Source of the DNA: Mycobacterium parmense
GTDB lineage: Bacteria; Actinomycetota; Actinomycetes; Mycobacteriales; Mycobacteriaceae
Direction: 5' to 3'
DNA length: 64,000 bases
Assembly (NCBI RefSeq): GCF_010730575.1
Contig: NZ_AP022614.1
Span: forward strand, 62,001-126,000
The position numbers were made by a program, and so were the translations under genes. Positions 42,204 through 50,738 of the stretch are shown here, piece by piece. The notes beneath the pieces are model-generated. The model saw only the letters and a program-made list of their open reading frames with translations. It searched no databases and was not told the DNA's origin. Numbering within the stretch: position 1 is the stretch's first letter; every line of letters starts with the position of its first letter.

Positions 42204-42581
42204 GTGGAACTGAGCGAGTGGTTGCGGGTCGACACGAAGGCGGGCAGGCCGCTGTTCGACCAGCTCAGGACGCAGGTCATCGACGGGGTCCGCGACGGCG
42301 CGCTGCCCCCGGGCACCCGGCTGCCGACGGTACGGGACCTGGCCGGTCAGCTGGGCGTCGCCGCCAACACCGTGGCCCGCGCCTACCGTGAGCTGGAGAC
42401 CGCGGCCATCATCGAAACCCGCGGCCGATTCGGGACTTTCATCGCCCGCTACGACCCGACCGACGCCGCCATGGCGGCCGCGGCACGCGAATACCTGGAC
42501 GTGGCAGCCCGATTGGGGCTGAGCAAGGCCGACGCCGTGCGTTACGTCGAGGAAGTTGGCGACGACGGAAACCGTCGCTAG
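42204..42581 (+). CDS. GntR-family regulator (YtrA-like, HTH only)
   Basis: This 125-residue DNA-binding protein has a winged helix typical of GntR ([49 protein letters not shown], residues about 12-62). Only about 45 further residues follow and there is no effector-binding domain, as in the YtrA subfamily. The GTG at 42204 gives ELSEWLRVD as N-terminus. The 37-base divergent gap with the sirtuin gene suggests it could regulate both. Likely orthologue Rv1152 by position. Confidence 0.9.
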   Translation: MELSEWLRVDTKAGRPLFDQLRTQVIDGVRDGALPPGTRLPTVRDLAGQLGVAANTVARAYRELETAAIIETRGRFGTFIARYDPTDAAMAAAAREYLDVAARLGLSKADAVRYVEEVGDDGNRR

Positions 42582-43601
<1,020 letters not shown>

Positions 43602-43638
43602 CCGCCCGCAATCGGCGAGTGGGCGCTAGGCTGCCGCT

Positions 43639-43824
43639 ATGGCCGCATCGAAGTCTCCCGAGTCGGAGTCGGAAGACGACACCAAGCGCAAGTTCCGGGA
43701 AGCCCTGGACCGCAAGATGTCCAAGTCGGCGGGGGCATCGGAGCACAAGGACGGCCGGGGCAAGCAGTCGCGGGCGCACGGTCCGGTGGAGAACCGTCGG
43801 GAATTCCGCCGCAAGAGTGGCTGA
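43639..43824 (+). CDS. DUF5302 small charged protein
   Basis: This 61-residue, highly charged protein (Lys, Arg, Glu, Ser) belongs to the actinobacterial DUF5302 family. KRKFREALDRK is the conserved helical segment and RRKSG the conserved end. It has no membrane segment or cysteine and is likely disordered. It lies 37 bases after the F420-type gene and may share its promoter. Function unknown. Confidence 0.8.
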   Translation: MAASKSPESESEDDTKRKFREALDRKMSKSAGASEHKDGRGKQSRAHGPVENRREFRRKSG

Positions 43825-43922
43825 AGTTCTGCGGTAGAGGCGGTTTCGTTCAATCGGGCCTCTGCCGACCCCCCATGAAAGCCCCCGGCGCGCTACCGCA
43901 GCGCCGGTTCTAAGATGAACGG

Positions 43923-44498
43923 GTGCCGAAACTGCAGCTCGTCCAAGACCCGGCCGCCGACGCTCTGCTGGATGACAACCCGTTCGCGCTGCTCGTCGGC
44001 ATGCTGCTCGACCAGCAGGTGCCGATGGAGACCGCGTTCGCGGGGCCCAAGAAGATCGCGGACCGGATGGGTGGCTTCGACGCCGGGGAGATAGCCGACT
44101 ACGACCCGGAGAAGTTCGCGGCCTTGTGCTCCCAGAAGCCGGCGATACACCGCTTTCCGGGATCGATGGCCAAGCGCATCCAGGCGCTCGCGCAGATCAT
44201 CGTGGAGGTCTACGGCGGCAATGCGGCCGGCTTGTGGACAGACGGCGAGCCCGACGGCAGGGAACTGCTGCGACGACTCAAGGAGCTGCCCGGTTTCGGG
44301 GCGCAGAAGGCGCAGATCTTCCTGGCGCTGCTGGGCAAGCAGTACGGGGTGACGCCGTCGGGCTGGCGCGAAGCGGCCGGGGACTTCGGCCGGCCCGGCA
44401 CACACATATCCGTCGCCGATATCGTCGACGCCCGTTCGCTCGGGCAGGTGCGATCACACAAGAAGCAGATGAAGGCGGCGGCCAAGGCGGCGAAGTAG
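43923..44498 (+). CDS. HhH-GPD family DNA glycosylase-like protein (Rv1156-like)
   Basis: The 191-residue product has DDNPFALLVGMLLDQQVPMETAFAGP at residues 17-42, the usual start of HhH-GPD proteins. The helix-hairpin-helix LKELPGFGAQKAQIFLALLGKQYG lies near 118-141. The catalytic Asp expected shortly after the hairpin is not obvious (GDFGRPG follows). Base-excision activity is therefore unproven. Length and place match Rv1156 as I recall it. Start GTG at 43923. Confidence 0.85.
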   Translation: MPKLQLVQDPAADALLDDNPFALLVGMLLDQQVPMETAFAGPKKIADRMGGFDAGEIADYDPEKFAALCSQKPAIHRFPGSMAKRIQALAQIIVEVYGGNAAGLWTDGEPDGRELLRRLKELPGFGAQKAQIFLALLGKQYGVTPSGWREAAGDFGRPGTHISVADIVDARSLGQVRSHKKQMKAAAKAAK

Positions 44499-44526
44499 CC
44501 GGTCACCAGAAGGGAAGGGCGGCAAC

Positions 44527-44673
44527 GTGAAGACCCACATTACGTGCCCGTGCGGCGAGGCCATTGTCGGCAAGGACGAGGACGAGCTGGTTGAGCTGAC
44601 GCAGGCTCACCTGGCCAGCGTGCACCCGGGCCTCGACTACGACCGCGACGCCATACTGTTCATGGCCTACTGA
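44527..44673 (+). CDS. DUF1059 small protein
   Basis: This is a 48-residue protein: VKTHITCPCGEAIVGKDEDE with a CPCG pair, then LVELTQAHLASVHPG and a DAILFMAY end. It fits the DUF1059 small-protein family (metal-binding-like CxC, conserved HxxxxH pattern). A GAAGGGAAGG lies a few bases upstream of the GTG. It starts 28 bases after the HhH-GPD gene, and a strong terminator follows it, so it is the last gene of that unit. Function unknown. Confidence 0.8.
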   Translation: MKTHITCPCGEAIVGKDEDELVELTQAHLASVHPGLDYDRDAILFMAY

Positions 44674-44674
44674 G

Positions 44675-44717
44675 CGAAAGGGCGCGTGTCACCGTCGCGG
44701 TGAGACGCGCCCTTTCG
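44675..44717. terminator. Bidirectional hairpin terminator
   Basis: CGAAAGGGCGCGT and its complement ACGCGCCCTTTCG form a 13-pair stem. An inner GTCACCG/CGGTGAG stem forms the apex around TCG. It sits between the DUF1059 gene and the converging Pro/Ala-rich protein gene. A stem of this size with A- and T-rich bases can stop transcription from both sides. Confidence 0.75.
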
Positions 44718-44730
44718 AACGAACGGCCGC

Positions 44731-45729
44731 TCAGGGCACGACCGTCGAGCCGATCGTGGGCAAGAACTGGCACTGCTTCTCCTTGGTGGTGACCTGCCCG
44801 AAGATCGTCGACATGATGCTGCCCGAACCGGTGTCGGCGATCGCGGTCAGCGTCGTCGGTCCCTCGGCGTTGATGTCGGTGCGCGGCTTGAGCGCGACCG
44901 TCCCGGACTTGCCCGTGGTCAGGTTGACCCAGGTGACGTTCAAGGGCAGCTTCTGCACCTCGGCGGGACCGGGGGTGCCGACCGCGGTGAAGACGTAGGC
45001 GGTCTGGCCGGGACCCGGACCGGGTGTCGGGATCTTGGCCGGTCCCGCGACCGACAACGCGGTCGCGATGGCACTGGTGCCGTCCGCGAGGCAGTTCGTA
45101 CCGATCGAGGGATACATGAAGTCCTGCGTGGGCGGTGCGTCAGGCCCGAAGTTCGGCGCGGGACTCGGCGCGGGAGCCGGCGCCGGTACGGCATCCGGCG
45201 CGGGTGCCGCGGCGGGTGCGGCCGCGGGGGCAGGCGCCGGTGCGGGTGCCGCGGCCGACGGCGCAGGTGCCGGAGCGGCCAGTGGAGCCGGACCCGCGGC
45301 GTGGGCCGGGTCGATGCCGGTTGGCAGGTGTGACTGTGCGCCGGGTTCGATTCCCGCCGCCGGCACGTGGGGGACCGGCGCGCCGTCGGGCACGGGTGCG
45401 GCGGCCGGCGCTGCCGGTGTGGCGGCGAACTGATTCACTGACGCGGCAACGCTTTTCGACTCGGAGGGGGCACTCGGGTTGTGCGCGAACGCCTGCGCGG
45501 CGGCCATCAACAGCTGGGTGGCCTGCTGGGGATCACCGGCCGCCTGCTGGATGATCGGGCTCAGCTCCGACAACGCGGGTAGGCCCGGCAGCTGCGGGGC
45601 GGCCGACTTGGGTTGCGGTGTCGGCTGCGGCGCCGGGTCGGCCGCCGCGTTCGGGGACATCCCGAACGCGGCAGCCGATGCCATGGCGACAGCGGCCAAA
45701 CCCTTGGAAAGATTCCAACTGCTTGCCAT
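44731..45729 (-). CDS. Exported Ala/Pro-rich protein (Rv1157c-like)
   Basis: This 332-residue secreted protein has a signal peptide (SKGLAAVAMASAAAFG, cleavage probably after AAA-DP near residue 31). A long low-complexity Ala/Pro stretch near 145-195 is presumably an extended wall-spanning linker. The C-terminal domain starts with DFMYPSIGTNCLADGTSAIATALSVAGPAKIP and ends with QCQFLPTIGS. Two Cys in that domain could pair. GGAGGACG precedes the ATG at 45729. It is the second gene after the Rv1158c-like gene (44-base gap). Function unknown; location is the cell envelope. Confidence 0.88.
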   Translation of the reverse strand: MASSWNLSKGLAAVAMASAAAFGMSPNAAADPAPQPTPQPKSAAPQLPGLPALSELSPIIQQAAGDPQQATQLLMAAAQAFAHNPSAPSESKSVAASVNQFAATPAAPAAAPVPDGAPVPHVPAAGIEPGAQSHLPTGIDPAHAAGPAPLAAPAPAPSAAAPAPAPAPAAAPAAAPAPDAVPAPAPAPSPAPNFGPDAPPTQDFMYPSIGTNCLADGTSAIATALSVAGPAKIPTPGPGPGQTAYVFTAVGTPGPAEVQKLPLNVTWVNLTTGKSGTVALKPRTDINAEGPTTLTAIADTGSGSIMSTIFGQVTTKEKQCQFLPTIGSTVVP

Positions 45730-45773
45730 GACGTCCTCCGGTCTCGGTAGTGGTTAGCCGTCTGACGGGCTGA

Positions 45774-46472
45774 TCAGGGCAGGGCGGCGAGCAGGCCCGA
45801 CGACGGTGTCGGTGCTGCGGGGTTGGCCGGCGCGGCCGGTGCCGCCGGCGTGCCCGGAGCCTGTCCCGTCGCCAGTGCCGTCAGATCCTGCGGAAGCGTC
45901 AGCTTCGGCGGCACGTTGGCCCCCAGGCCCGACGGCAACGCCGGCATGTTGACCTGCGCCTGCGGGAGCTGAGGGGTGGGCGGGGTCGCGGGCGCGGCGG
46001 GCGTCGAGAGCCCGGGGACGGCCGGAAGACCCGGCAGCGACGAAGCGGCCGGACCGGTGGGCGCCGCGGGCGCGGCTGCCGGCTGCTGGGTCAGGCCCTG
46101 GATCAGGCCGGGGATGCCGGACGGGCTCGCAGCCGGGGCGGCAGGAGTGCTGGCGGCCGGAGGCGTGAGGCCCGGAATCGACGGAAGGCCCGCCGGCGAC
46201 GACACCGGTGACGTCGCGCCCGCGGCCGGAACGCCCGGGAAGCTGATCCCCGGAGTCGCCGGGGCGGCCGGCGGGGTCGCGCCCAGCGCGGTGGCGAGGT
46301 TCTGCAGGATCTGCGGCGCGTTCGCCGCCGAGGCGATCAGCTGCTGCGGGATGCTCGACACGTCCGGCACCGGCGGCGCCGGGTCGGCGTGGGCGATGCC
46401 GCCCGTGAGTAGCGCGGCGGACGAACCGACGACGACGGCGGTTGCACGCAAGTAGGTCCAGATGGTTGGCAT
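45774..46472 (-). CDS. Exported Ala/Pro-rich protein (Rv1158c-like)
   Basis: This 232-residue secreted protein has a signal peptide ending TGGIAHA-DP near residue 30. The mature protein is almost entirely Ala, Pro, Gly, Thr and Leu, with repeats of the form PG-(I/L)-PG-L and no cysteine. The ATG at 46472 has GGGAGAA eight bases upstream. It is first in a two-gene minus-strand unit with the Rv1157c-like gene. The composition suggests a cell-wall or secreted scaffold protein; no function is known. Confidence 0.85.
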   Translation of the reverse strand: MPTIWTYLRATAVVVGSSAALLTGGIAHADPAPPVPDVSSIPQQLIASAANAPQILQNLATALGATPPAAPATPGISFPGVPAAGATSPVSSPAGLPSIPGLTPPAASTPAAPAASPSGIPGLIQGLTQQPAAAPAAPTGPAASSLPGLPAVPGLSTPAAPATPPTPQLPQAQVNMPALPSGLGANVPPKLTLPQDLTALATGQAPGTPAAPAAPANPAAPTPSSGLLAALP

Positions 46473-46648
46473 GATTCTCCCTGGTATTCGACGACTGGTC
46501 CGCCGCCGAAACTACGGTGTTACTGATGGGACTCAAGTGACACGTGTGGCATTTATTTGATCGTTATCGATACGAGTGACGGCGGTGACCCGGCCGAGCC
46601 GCGAGTTTGCCGGGGAGGCACACCCGCCGGGCCTGCCCGATACCGGCG

Positions 46649-47947
46649 GTGACCGCCGACGATGGCCCGGTGGCCGCCGCGATCGCTAAAGTCGGGCGCA
46701 TAGACACGACCTCGGCCGCCGCGGCGGCATCCCACTCCCGGCGGTCGGCGAGTCCTGCGGTCGCGGCGGCGCCGGCCTTGTTCATCGCGAGCGTCGCGGC
46801 GCGCTTCGCCTGGACCTACCTCACTGCGCACGGCGCGAACTTCGTCGACCTGCACGTCTACCTCGGCGGCGCGGCCGCGATCGACCATCCGGGCACCCTG
46901 TACCGCTACGTCTACGCCGACCAGACGCCGGACTTCCCGCTGCCCTTCACCTATCCGCCCTTCGCCGCGATCGTCTTCTACCCGCTGCACCTGCTGCCGT
47001 TCGGCCCGGTCGCCTTCCTCTGGCAACTCGCGACGGTGGCCGCGCTGTACGGCGCGGTCCGGGTGAGCCAGCGACTGATGGGCTCCGCGGGGGGCCACCG
47101 GATCGCGATGCTGTGGACGGCGGTCTGCATCTGGATTGAGCCGATGCGCAGCACATTCGACTATGGACAGGTCAATGTCGCGCTGATGCTCGCCGTCCTG
47201 TGGGCGGTCGCGAGCACCCGCTGGTGGCTGTCGGGGCTACTGATCGGGCTGGCGGCCGGAATCAAGCTGACCCCGGCGATCTCGGGTGTGTATCTGGCCG
47301 GCGTCCGGCGATGGGGCGCGGCGGCGTTCTCGGCGCTCGTCTTCGTGGCCACCGTCGGCGTGTCGGCTCTGATCGTCGGCGACCAAACCCGCTACTACTT
47401 CACGGTTCTGCTGGGTGACGCGCACCGGGTGGGGCCGATCGCCACGTCGTTCAACCAATCGTGGCGGGGCGGCATCTCCCGCATCCTGGGGCACGACGCC
47501 GGGTTCGGTCCGCTGGTCTTGGTCGCCATCGGCGTCACCGCGGTGCTGGCCATCCTGGCCTGGACGGCGCTGGACGGCTCGGACCGGCTGGGCAAGTTGC
47601 TGGTGGTCGAGTTGTTCGGACTGCTGCTCTCGCCGATCTCGTGGAGCCATCACTGGGTGTGGCTGGTGCCGTTGATGATGTGGGCGATCCACGGGCCGCT
47701 GCGCGAGCGCGCCGGCGCGCGGATCGTGGGATGGGGATGGCTGGCGCTCACCCTGGTCGGCGTGCCGTGGCTGCTGAGCTTCGCGCAGCCGACGATCTGG
47801 CAGATCAGCCGGCCGTGGTACCTGGCCTGGGCGGGGCTGGTCTACGTCGTGGCGGCGGTGGCGACGTTGGGCTGGATCGCCGCGACCGGGACTACTCTGC
47901 GACGATCCCGTCGATGTCGCGCGCCATGTCCACGTCCTTCTCGGTGA
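46649..47947 (+). CDS. pimE: Polyprenol-phosphate-mannose-dependent mannosyltransferase PimE
   Basis: PimE adds the fifth mannose to phosphatidylinositol mannosides on the outer face of the membrane, using polyprenyl-phosphate mannose. The polytopic product has about ten membrane segments. The first loop carries [11 protein letters not shown]; its Asp is the expected catalytic residue of this GT-C family. The large loop contains [15 protein letters not shown], and [14 protein letters not shown] lies near residue 330. The start is uncertain: GTG at 46649 gives about 432 residues, close to Rv1159, but an ATG-type start at 46607 is in frame. Its end overlaps the converging pterin dehydratase gene by 56 bases. 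Confidence 0.9.
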   Translation: MTADDGPVAAAIAKVGRIDTTSAAAAASHSRRSASPAVAAAPALFIASVAARFAWTYLTAHGANFVDLHVYLGGAAAIDHPGTLYRYVYADQTPDFPLPFTYPPFAAIVFYPLHLLPFGPVAFLWQLATVAALYGAVRVSQRLMGSAGGHRIAMLWTAVCIWIEPMRSTFDYGQVNVALMLAVLWAVASTRWWLSGLLIGLAAGIKLTPAISGVYLAGVRRWGAAAFSALVFVATVGVSALIVGDQTRYYFTVLLGDAHRVGPIATSFNQSWRGGISRILGHDAGFGPLVLVAIGVTAVLAILAWTALDGSDRLGKLLVVELFGLLLSPISWSHHWVWLVPLMMWAIHGPLRERAGARIVGWGWLALTLVGVPWLLSFAQPTIWQISRPWYLAWAGLVYVVAAVATLGWIAATGTTLRRSRRCRAPCPRPSR

Positions 47948-48176
47948 TGCCACCCTCGGAGTGCGTGACGAGCGCGAAAGTGACTGTACGCCAACGGATA
48001 TCGATGTCCGGGTGATGGTCCTTGCTCTCGGCGTGCTCGCCCACCCGGCGCACGGCGTCGATGCCGGCGAGGAACGACGGGAACTTGATCGACCGGCGCA
48101 GGGCGCCGTCGGCGCGCTCCCATCCGTTCAGGCCGGGCAGTGCGGCGTCTACTTGCTCATCGGTTAACACAGCCAT
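47892..48176 (-). CDS. 4a-hydroxytetrahydrobiopterin dehydratase (pterin-4a-carbinolamine dehydratase)
   Basis: This is a 94-residue PCD/DCoH-family protein. The active-site motif is [13 protein letters not shown] near residues 49-61, with the paired His that dehydrate the pterin carbinolamine. [18 protein letters not shown] lies near 16 and [15 protein letters not shown] near 72. The ATG at 48176 gives the length I recall for Rv1159A; a start at 48197 is in frame. The last 56 bases lie antisense inside the 3' end of pimE. Confidence 0.9.
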   Translation of the reverse strand: MAVLTDEQVDAALPGLNGWERADGALRRSIKFPSFLAGIDAVRRVGEHAESKDHHPDIDIRWRTVTFALVTHSEGGITEKDVDMARDIDGIVAE

Positions 48177-48411
48177 ATCCGCAACCTTTCTCTGCACGAA
48201 AACGCTTGCTAAATGCCATTTTACGCCTTAGCCGTGGCGCCGTGAGGGCGGTTTGATCCCGATCCCCATCCCTATCCGACTGCGGCCCACGGGCCTGCGT
48301 TGCCGCACGGTCTGACGCGTCCGGGGTCGTTTTCGCCGGAATTTAACCCATGGTGTGAACGGGGGTATTACCCTCGATATGAGGATTTCGCGGCATCTAG
48401 AGAACACAGGT

Positions 48412-48645
48412 ATGAGCGAGAGGAATGACGGGATGGGACAACTGATCGGTGTGGTCGCAGCGGCAGCGGCCATCGCCTTCGCTCCAGTCCCGCAGGCACC
48501 TACCCCCGCGACCACGATCCAGGGTGACCCGTGTCAGGTCTGGCACGCCACCACGCAGGATGTCGCCGGGCAGACGCTGTACTGCGTGCGTACATCCGAC
48601 GGCAAGAACATGTACTGGATGCCCCATCTGACGGACGGAAACTAA
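48412..48645 (+). CDS. Small exported protein with one disulfide pair
   Basis: This encodes about 77 residues. A hydrophobic stretch (LIGVVAAAAAIAFAPVPQA) near residues 10-29 looks like a signal peptide. The mature part, DPCQVWHATTQDVAGQTLYC then VRTSDGKNMYWMPHLTDGN, has two Cys 17 residues apart. Starts at 48355, 48379, 48412 and 48433 are all in frame. 48412 is a compromise; 48379 would add a basic n-region. A GGGTATTACCC palindrome lies at about 48363-48373, in the leader. Resembles small mycobacterial exported proteins of unknown function. Confidence 0.65.
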   Translation: MSERNDGMGQLIGVVAAAAAIAFAPVPQAPTPATTIQGDPCQVWHATTQDVAGQTLYCVRTSDGKNMYWMPHLTDGN

Positions 48646-49318
48646 TCCGAAAATTTTGGTGCAGGGCACCGGGGTGGGGCTTCCCCGCCAGCCAAATTTC
48701 CCAAGTATCAGCACGCCGCAACCCAACTCGCGTGACACGCATCCGACCCGGATTTGCCCGGTATCCCGTCTCCTTCCCGCGGCCCGGTTCCTAAGGCCGT
48801 CTCCGCAGCTGAGTCTAAATATCATGCGGCACAACGTATCTGGGGACTAAACCGTTGTTATCCCATCGTTAAAGTGTCGATGGCCATGCGCGTTGTTGTT
48901 GTCCGGGAACGGCTTAAGGGCCAGGTCGCACATGACGAATTCCCTGCGCACCCAGCGCATAGGCCCAACCTGGGTTACACGCGCATAGGGCGGCGCCAGG
49001 CGATGGACATCTTCATTGGGATGCCGTCGATGATCCAACTTCATCCGATTTCCACCGTCCCACCGTCATCAGGCGAGAAATTGGTTGCGAATAACGACCC
49101 CTACACCGGTACCGGGTTTGCTATGTTTCCCCAGGTGAGGTACGGCGTTGGCTGCCGCAGAACACAGCCATGGCTTCACCGTACCGCCGCGTTTGCCCGG
49201 GTGGACGGGAGCGATCCCGAACAGGCCCGCGCGGGGGGCGCTCTACCCGAAGTCGGCCCGACTGAGGAGAATCCGTGTCTGTGAGAAGCAACGGGTGTCG
49301 TGGCCGGGGGAGCGTCGG
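48646..49318. other. Non-coding gap, no supported gene
   Basis: About 670 bases follow the small exported gene. Frames on both strands are long but unlike proteins (one plus-strand frame of 176 codons, one minus-strand frame of 65). The middle (about 48835-48900 and 49060-49130) is richer in A and T than the surroundings. It may hold the promoter of the SDR at 49319. I recognise no RNA gene, repeat or mobile element here. Confidence 0.5.
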
Positions 49319-50050
49319 ATGCCGGCCGTAGTCACCGGCGGGGCGTCGGGGATCGGCCGGGCGGTGGTGGAGCGGCTGCGCCGGGCGGGCGACGACGTGA
49401 CCGTATGGGACATTACGGGCGGTGACATCGATTGCGACGTCAGCGATCCGGACGCGGTGTCGACCGCCATCGCGGCCACGGTCGCCCGGCACGGACCGCC
49501 GACCCGCCTGGTTGCCTGTGCGGGGGTGGGCGCCAGCGGCCTGCTGCTCGAACAGACACCGGAGCAATGGCGCCGCGTCCTCGATGTCAACCTGACCGGA
49601 ACGTGGTTGACACTGCGCGCCGTCGCGCAAGCCATGGCCGAGGGCGGCGCCGGCGGGTCGATCGTGGCCGTGTCGAGCATCAGCGGCACCATCGCGGACC
49701 GGGACATGGGCGCCTACTGCGTGTCCAAGGCCGGCATCGACATGCTGGTGCGGGTGGCCGCGGCCGAATGGGGCCGGCACGGAATCAGGGTCAACGCCGT
49801 GGGCCCGGGCGTGACGCGCACGCCGATGCTGGCCAAACCGGAGGCGCTCCCGGGCTGGGTCGAGGGACTGACCGAACGCACCGCGCTCGGGCGGCTGGGG
49901 GAGGCCGACGACATCGCCGAGGCCATCGTGGGGCTGCTCGGCATGCGCTGGGTGACGGGTCAAACGCTGTTCGCGGACGGCGGGCTCGCGCTGTACAGCC
50001 CGATCAACGCCTACGGACAGATTCAGCGGCTCACCAACCCGCCGGCATAG
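49319..50050 (+). CDS. Short-chain dehydrogenase/reductase
   Basis: This is a 243-residue classical SDR with TGGASGIGRAVVERL at residues 6-20 and WDITGGDIDCDVSD near 30-43. Further motifs are ACAGVG near 68, the catalytic Ser in AVSSISGTIAD near 121, and YCVSKAGIDM with YxxxK near 138. VGPGVTRTPM and FADGGLAL also fit. The ATG at 49319 puts the Rossmann loop at the usual distance from the start; the frame is open further upstream but without SDR sequence. It lies before mutT2 on the same strand with a 36-base gap. Substrate unknown. Confidence 0.88.
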   Translation: MPAVVTGGASGIGRAVVERLRRAGDDVTVWDITGGDIDCDVSDPDAVSTAIAATVARHGPPTRLVACAGVGASGLLLEQTPEQWRRVLDVNLTGTWLTLRAVAQAMAEGGAGGSIVAVSSISGTIADRDMGAYCVSKAGIDMLVRVAAAEWGRHGIRVNAVGPGVTRTPMLAKPEALPGWVEGLTERTALGRLGEADDIAEAIVGLLGMRWVTGQTLFADGGLALYSPINAYGQIQRLTNPPA

Positions 50051-50086
50051 ACGGCGTCGCGCCGCGACCGTATACCGTCACTGCCC

Positions 50087-50482
50087 ATGCCGACACAGAT
50101 CGTCGTCGCGGGCGCCGTTATCTGCGGCTCCACGGTGTTGGTGGCACAGCGGCTGCGCCCGCCGGAGTTGGCCGGCCGCTGGGAACTGCCCGGCGGCAAG
50201 GTAGCGCCGGGCGAGAGCGAACGCGACGCGCTGGCCCGCGAGTTGGCCGAGGAGCTGGGCCTGCAGGCCCGCGACGTCGTGGTCGGTGATCGCCTCGGGC
50301 CGGACATCGCGGTGAACGACACGCTGACGCTGCGGGCTTATCGGGTGCGGCTCATCCGGGGCGAGCCGGACGCGCGCGACCACGGCGCCCTGCGCTGGGT
50401 GAGCGCCGGGGAGCTGCGCGACGTCGACTGGGTGCCCGCCGACCGAGGCTGGCTCGACGACCTGACACGCGCCCTCTCATAA
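50087..50482 (+). CDS. mutT2: Nudix hydrolase MutT2
   Basis: The 131-residue Nudix protein hydrolyses oxidised or modified dNTPs (8-oxo-dGTP, 5-methyl-dCTP in M. tuberculosis MutT2). The complete Nudix box, G-x5-E-x7-R-E-x-x-E-E-x-G, spans residues 37-58 (GKVAPGESERDALARELAEE, then LG). WELPGG just before it and the C-terminal LRWVSAGELRDVDW fit the family. The ATG at 50087 is the only sensible start. It precedes narG, separated by 256 bases. Confidence 0.9.
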   Translation: MPTQIVVAGAVICGSTVLVAQRLRPPELAGRWELPGGKVAPGESERDALARELAEELGLQARDVVVGDRLGPDIAVNDTLTLRAYRVRLIRGEPDARDHGALRWVSAGELRDVDWVPADRGWLDDLTRALS

Positions 50483-50738
50483 CCAGTCCACAGTCGATCG
50501 GCAGGCTTTGGACAGGCCCGCTGAAGGTCACGAACGTCAACTTGAGATATAACAACCCGACTTGTAACAAACGATGTTCGGATCAGCCGGGAGGTCCGGC
50601 GCTTGGGGGCCGACCGCGCGCCGACCGCTTCGGTCGCGGGCGTGCGGCTTGACGGACCGGGTATCCGAGACCACCGCGGCGAGGGTCGAGCGAACGGCCC
50701 GGCGAGACCGAGCGACGCGACGGATGAGGAGGGCGCCG
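50483..50738. other. narG promoter and leader region
   Basis: This 256-base gap contains an A/T-rich stretch at about 50538-50575 (TTGAGATATAACAACCCGAC, then TTGTAACAAACGATG). It is the likeliest promoter/regulator area for narGHJI. GTAAC-N6-TGTTC at about 50560-50575 loosely resembles a GlnR/NarL-type site, but the match is too weak to claim. The end carries AGGAGG for the TTG start of narG. The narG reading frame stays open back to 50574, but that part is arginine-rich and not NarG-like. Confidence 0.5.

Noticed and set aside
45325..45366. A tRNA T-arm-like stretch containing GGTTCGATTCCC
   Set aside because: It lies inside the Rv1157c-like coding sequence. The stem does not pair fully, and no anticodon or D-arm can be drawn.
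48754..49284. A 176-codon plus-strand frame in the non-coding gap
   Set aside because: Composition and lack of a credible start or ribosome-binding site argue against coding. No family features.
50555..50580. A possible GlnR/NarL box before narG
   Set aside because: Only one half-site fits the consensus well; the other deviates. It cannot be claimed without binding data.
50574..50738. N-terminal extension of narG by 55 codons
   Set aside because: The extension is Arg-rich and not NarG-like. The TTG at 50739 has an AGGAGG upstream and gives the expected family length.
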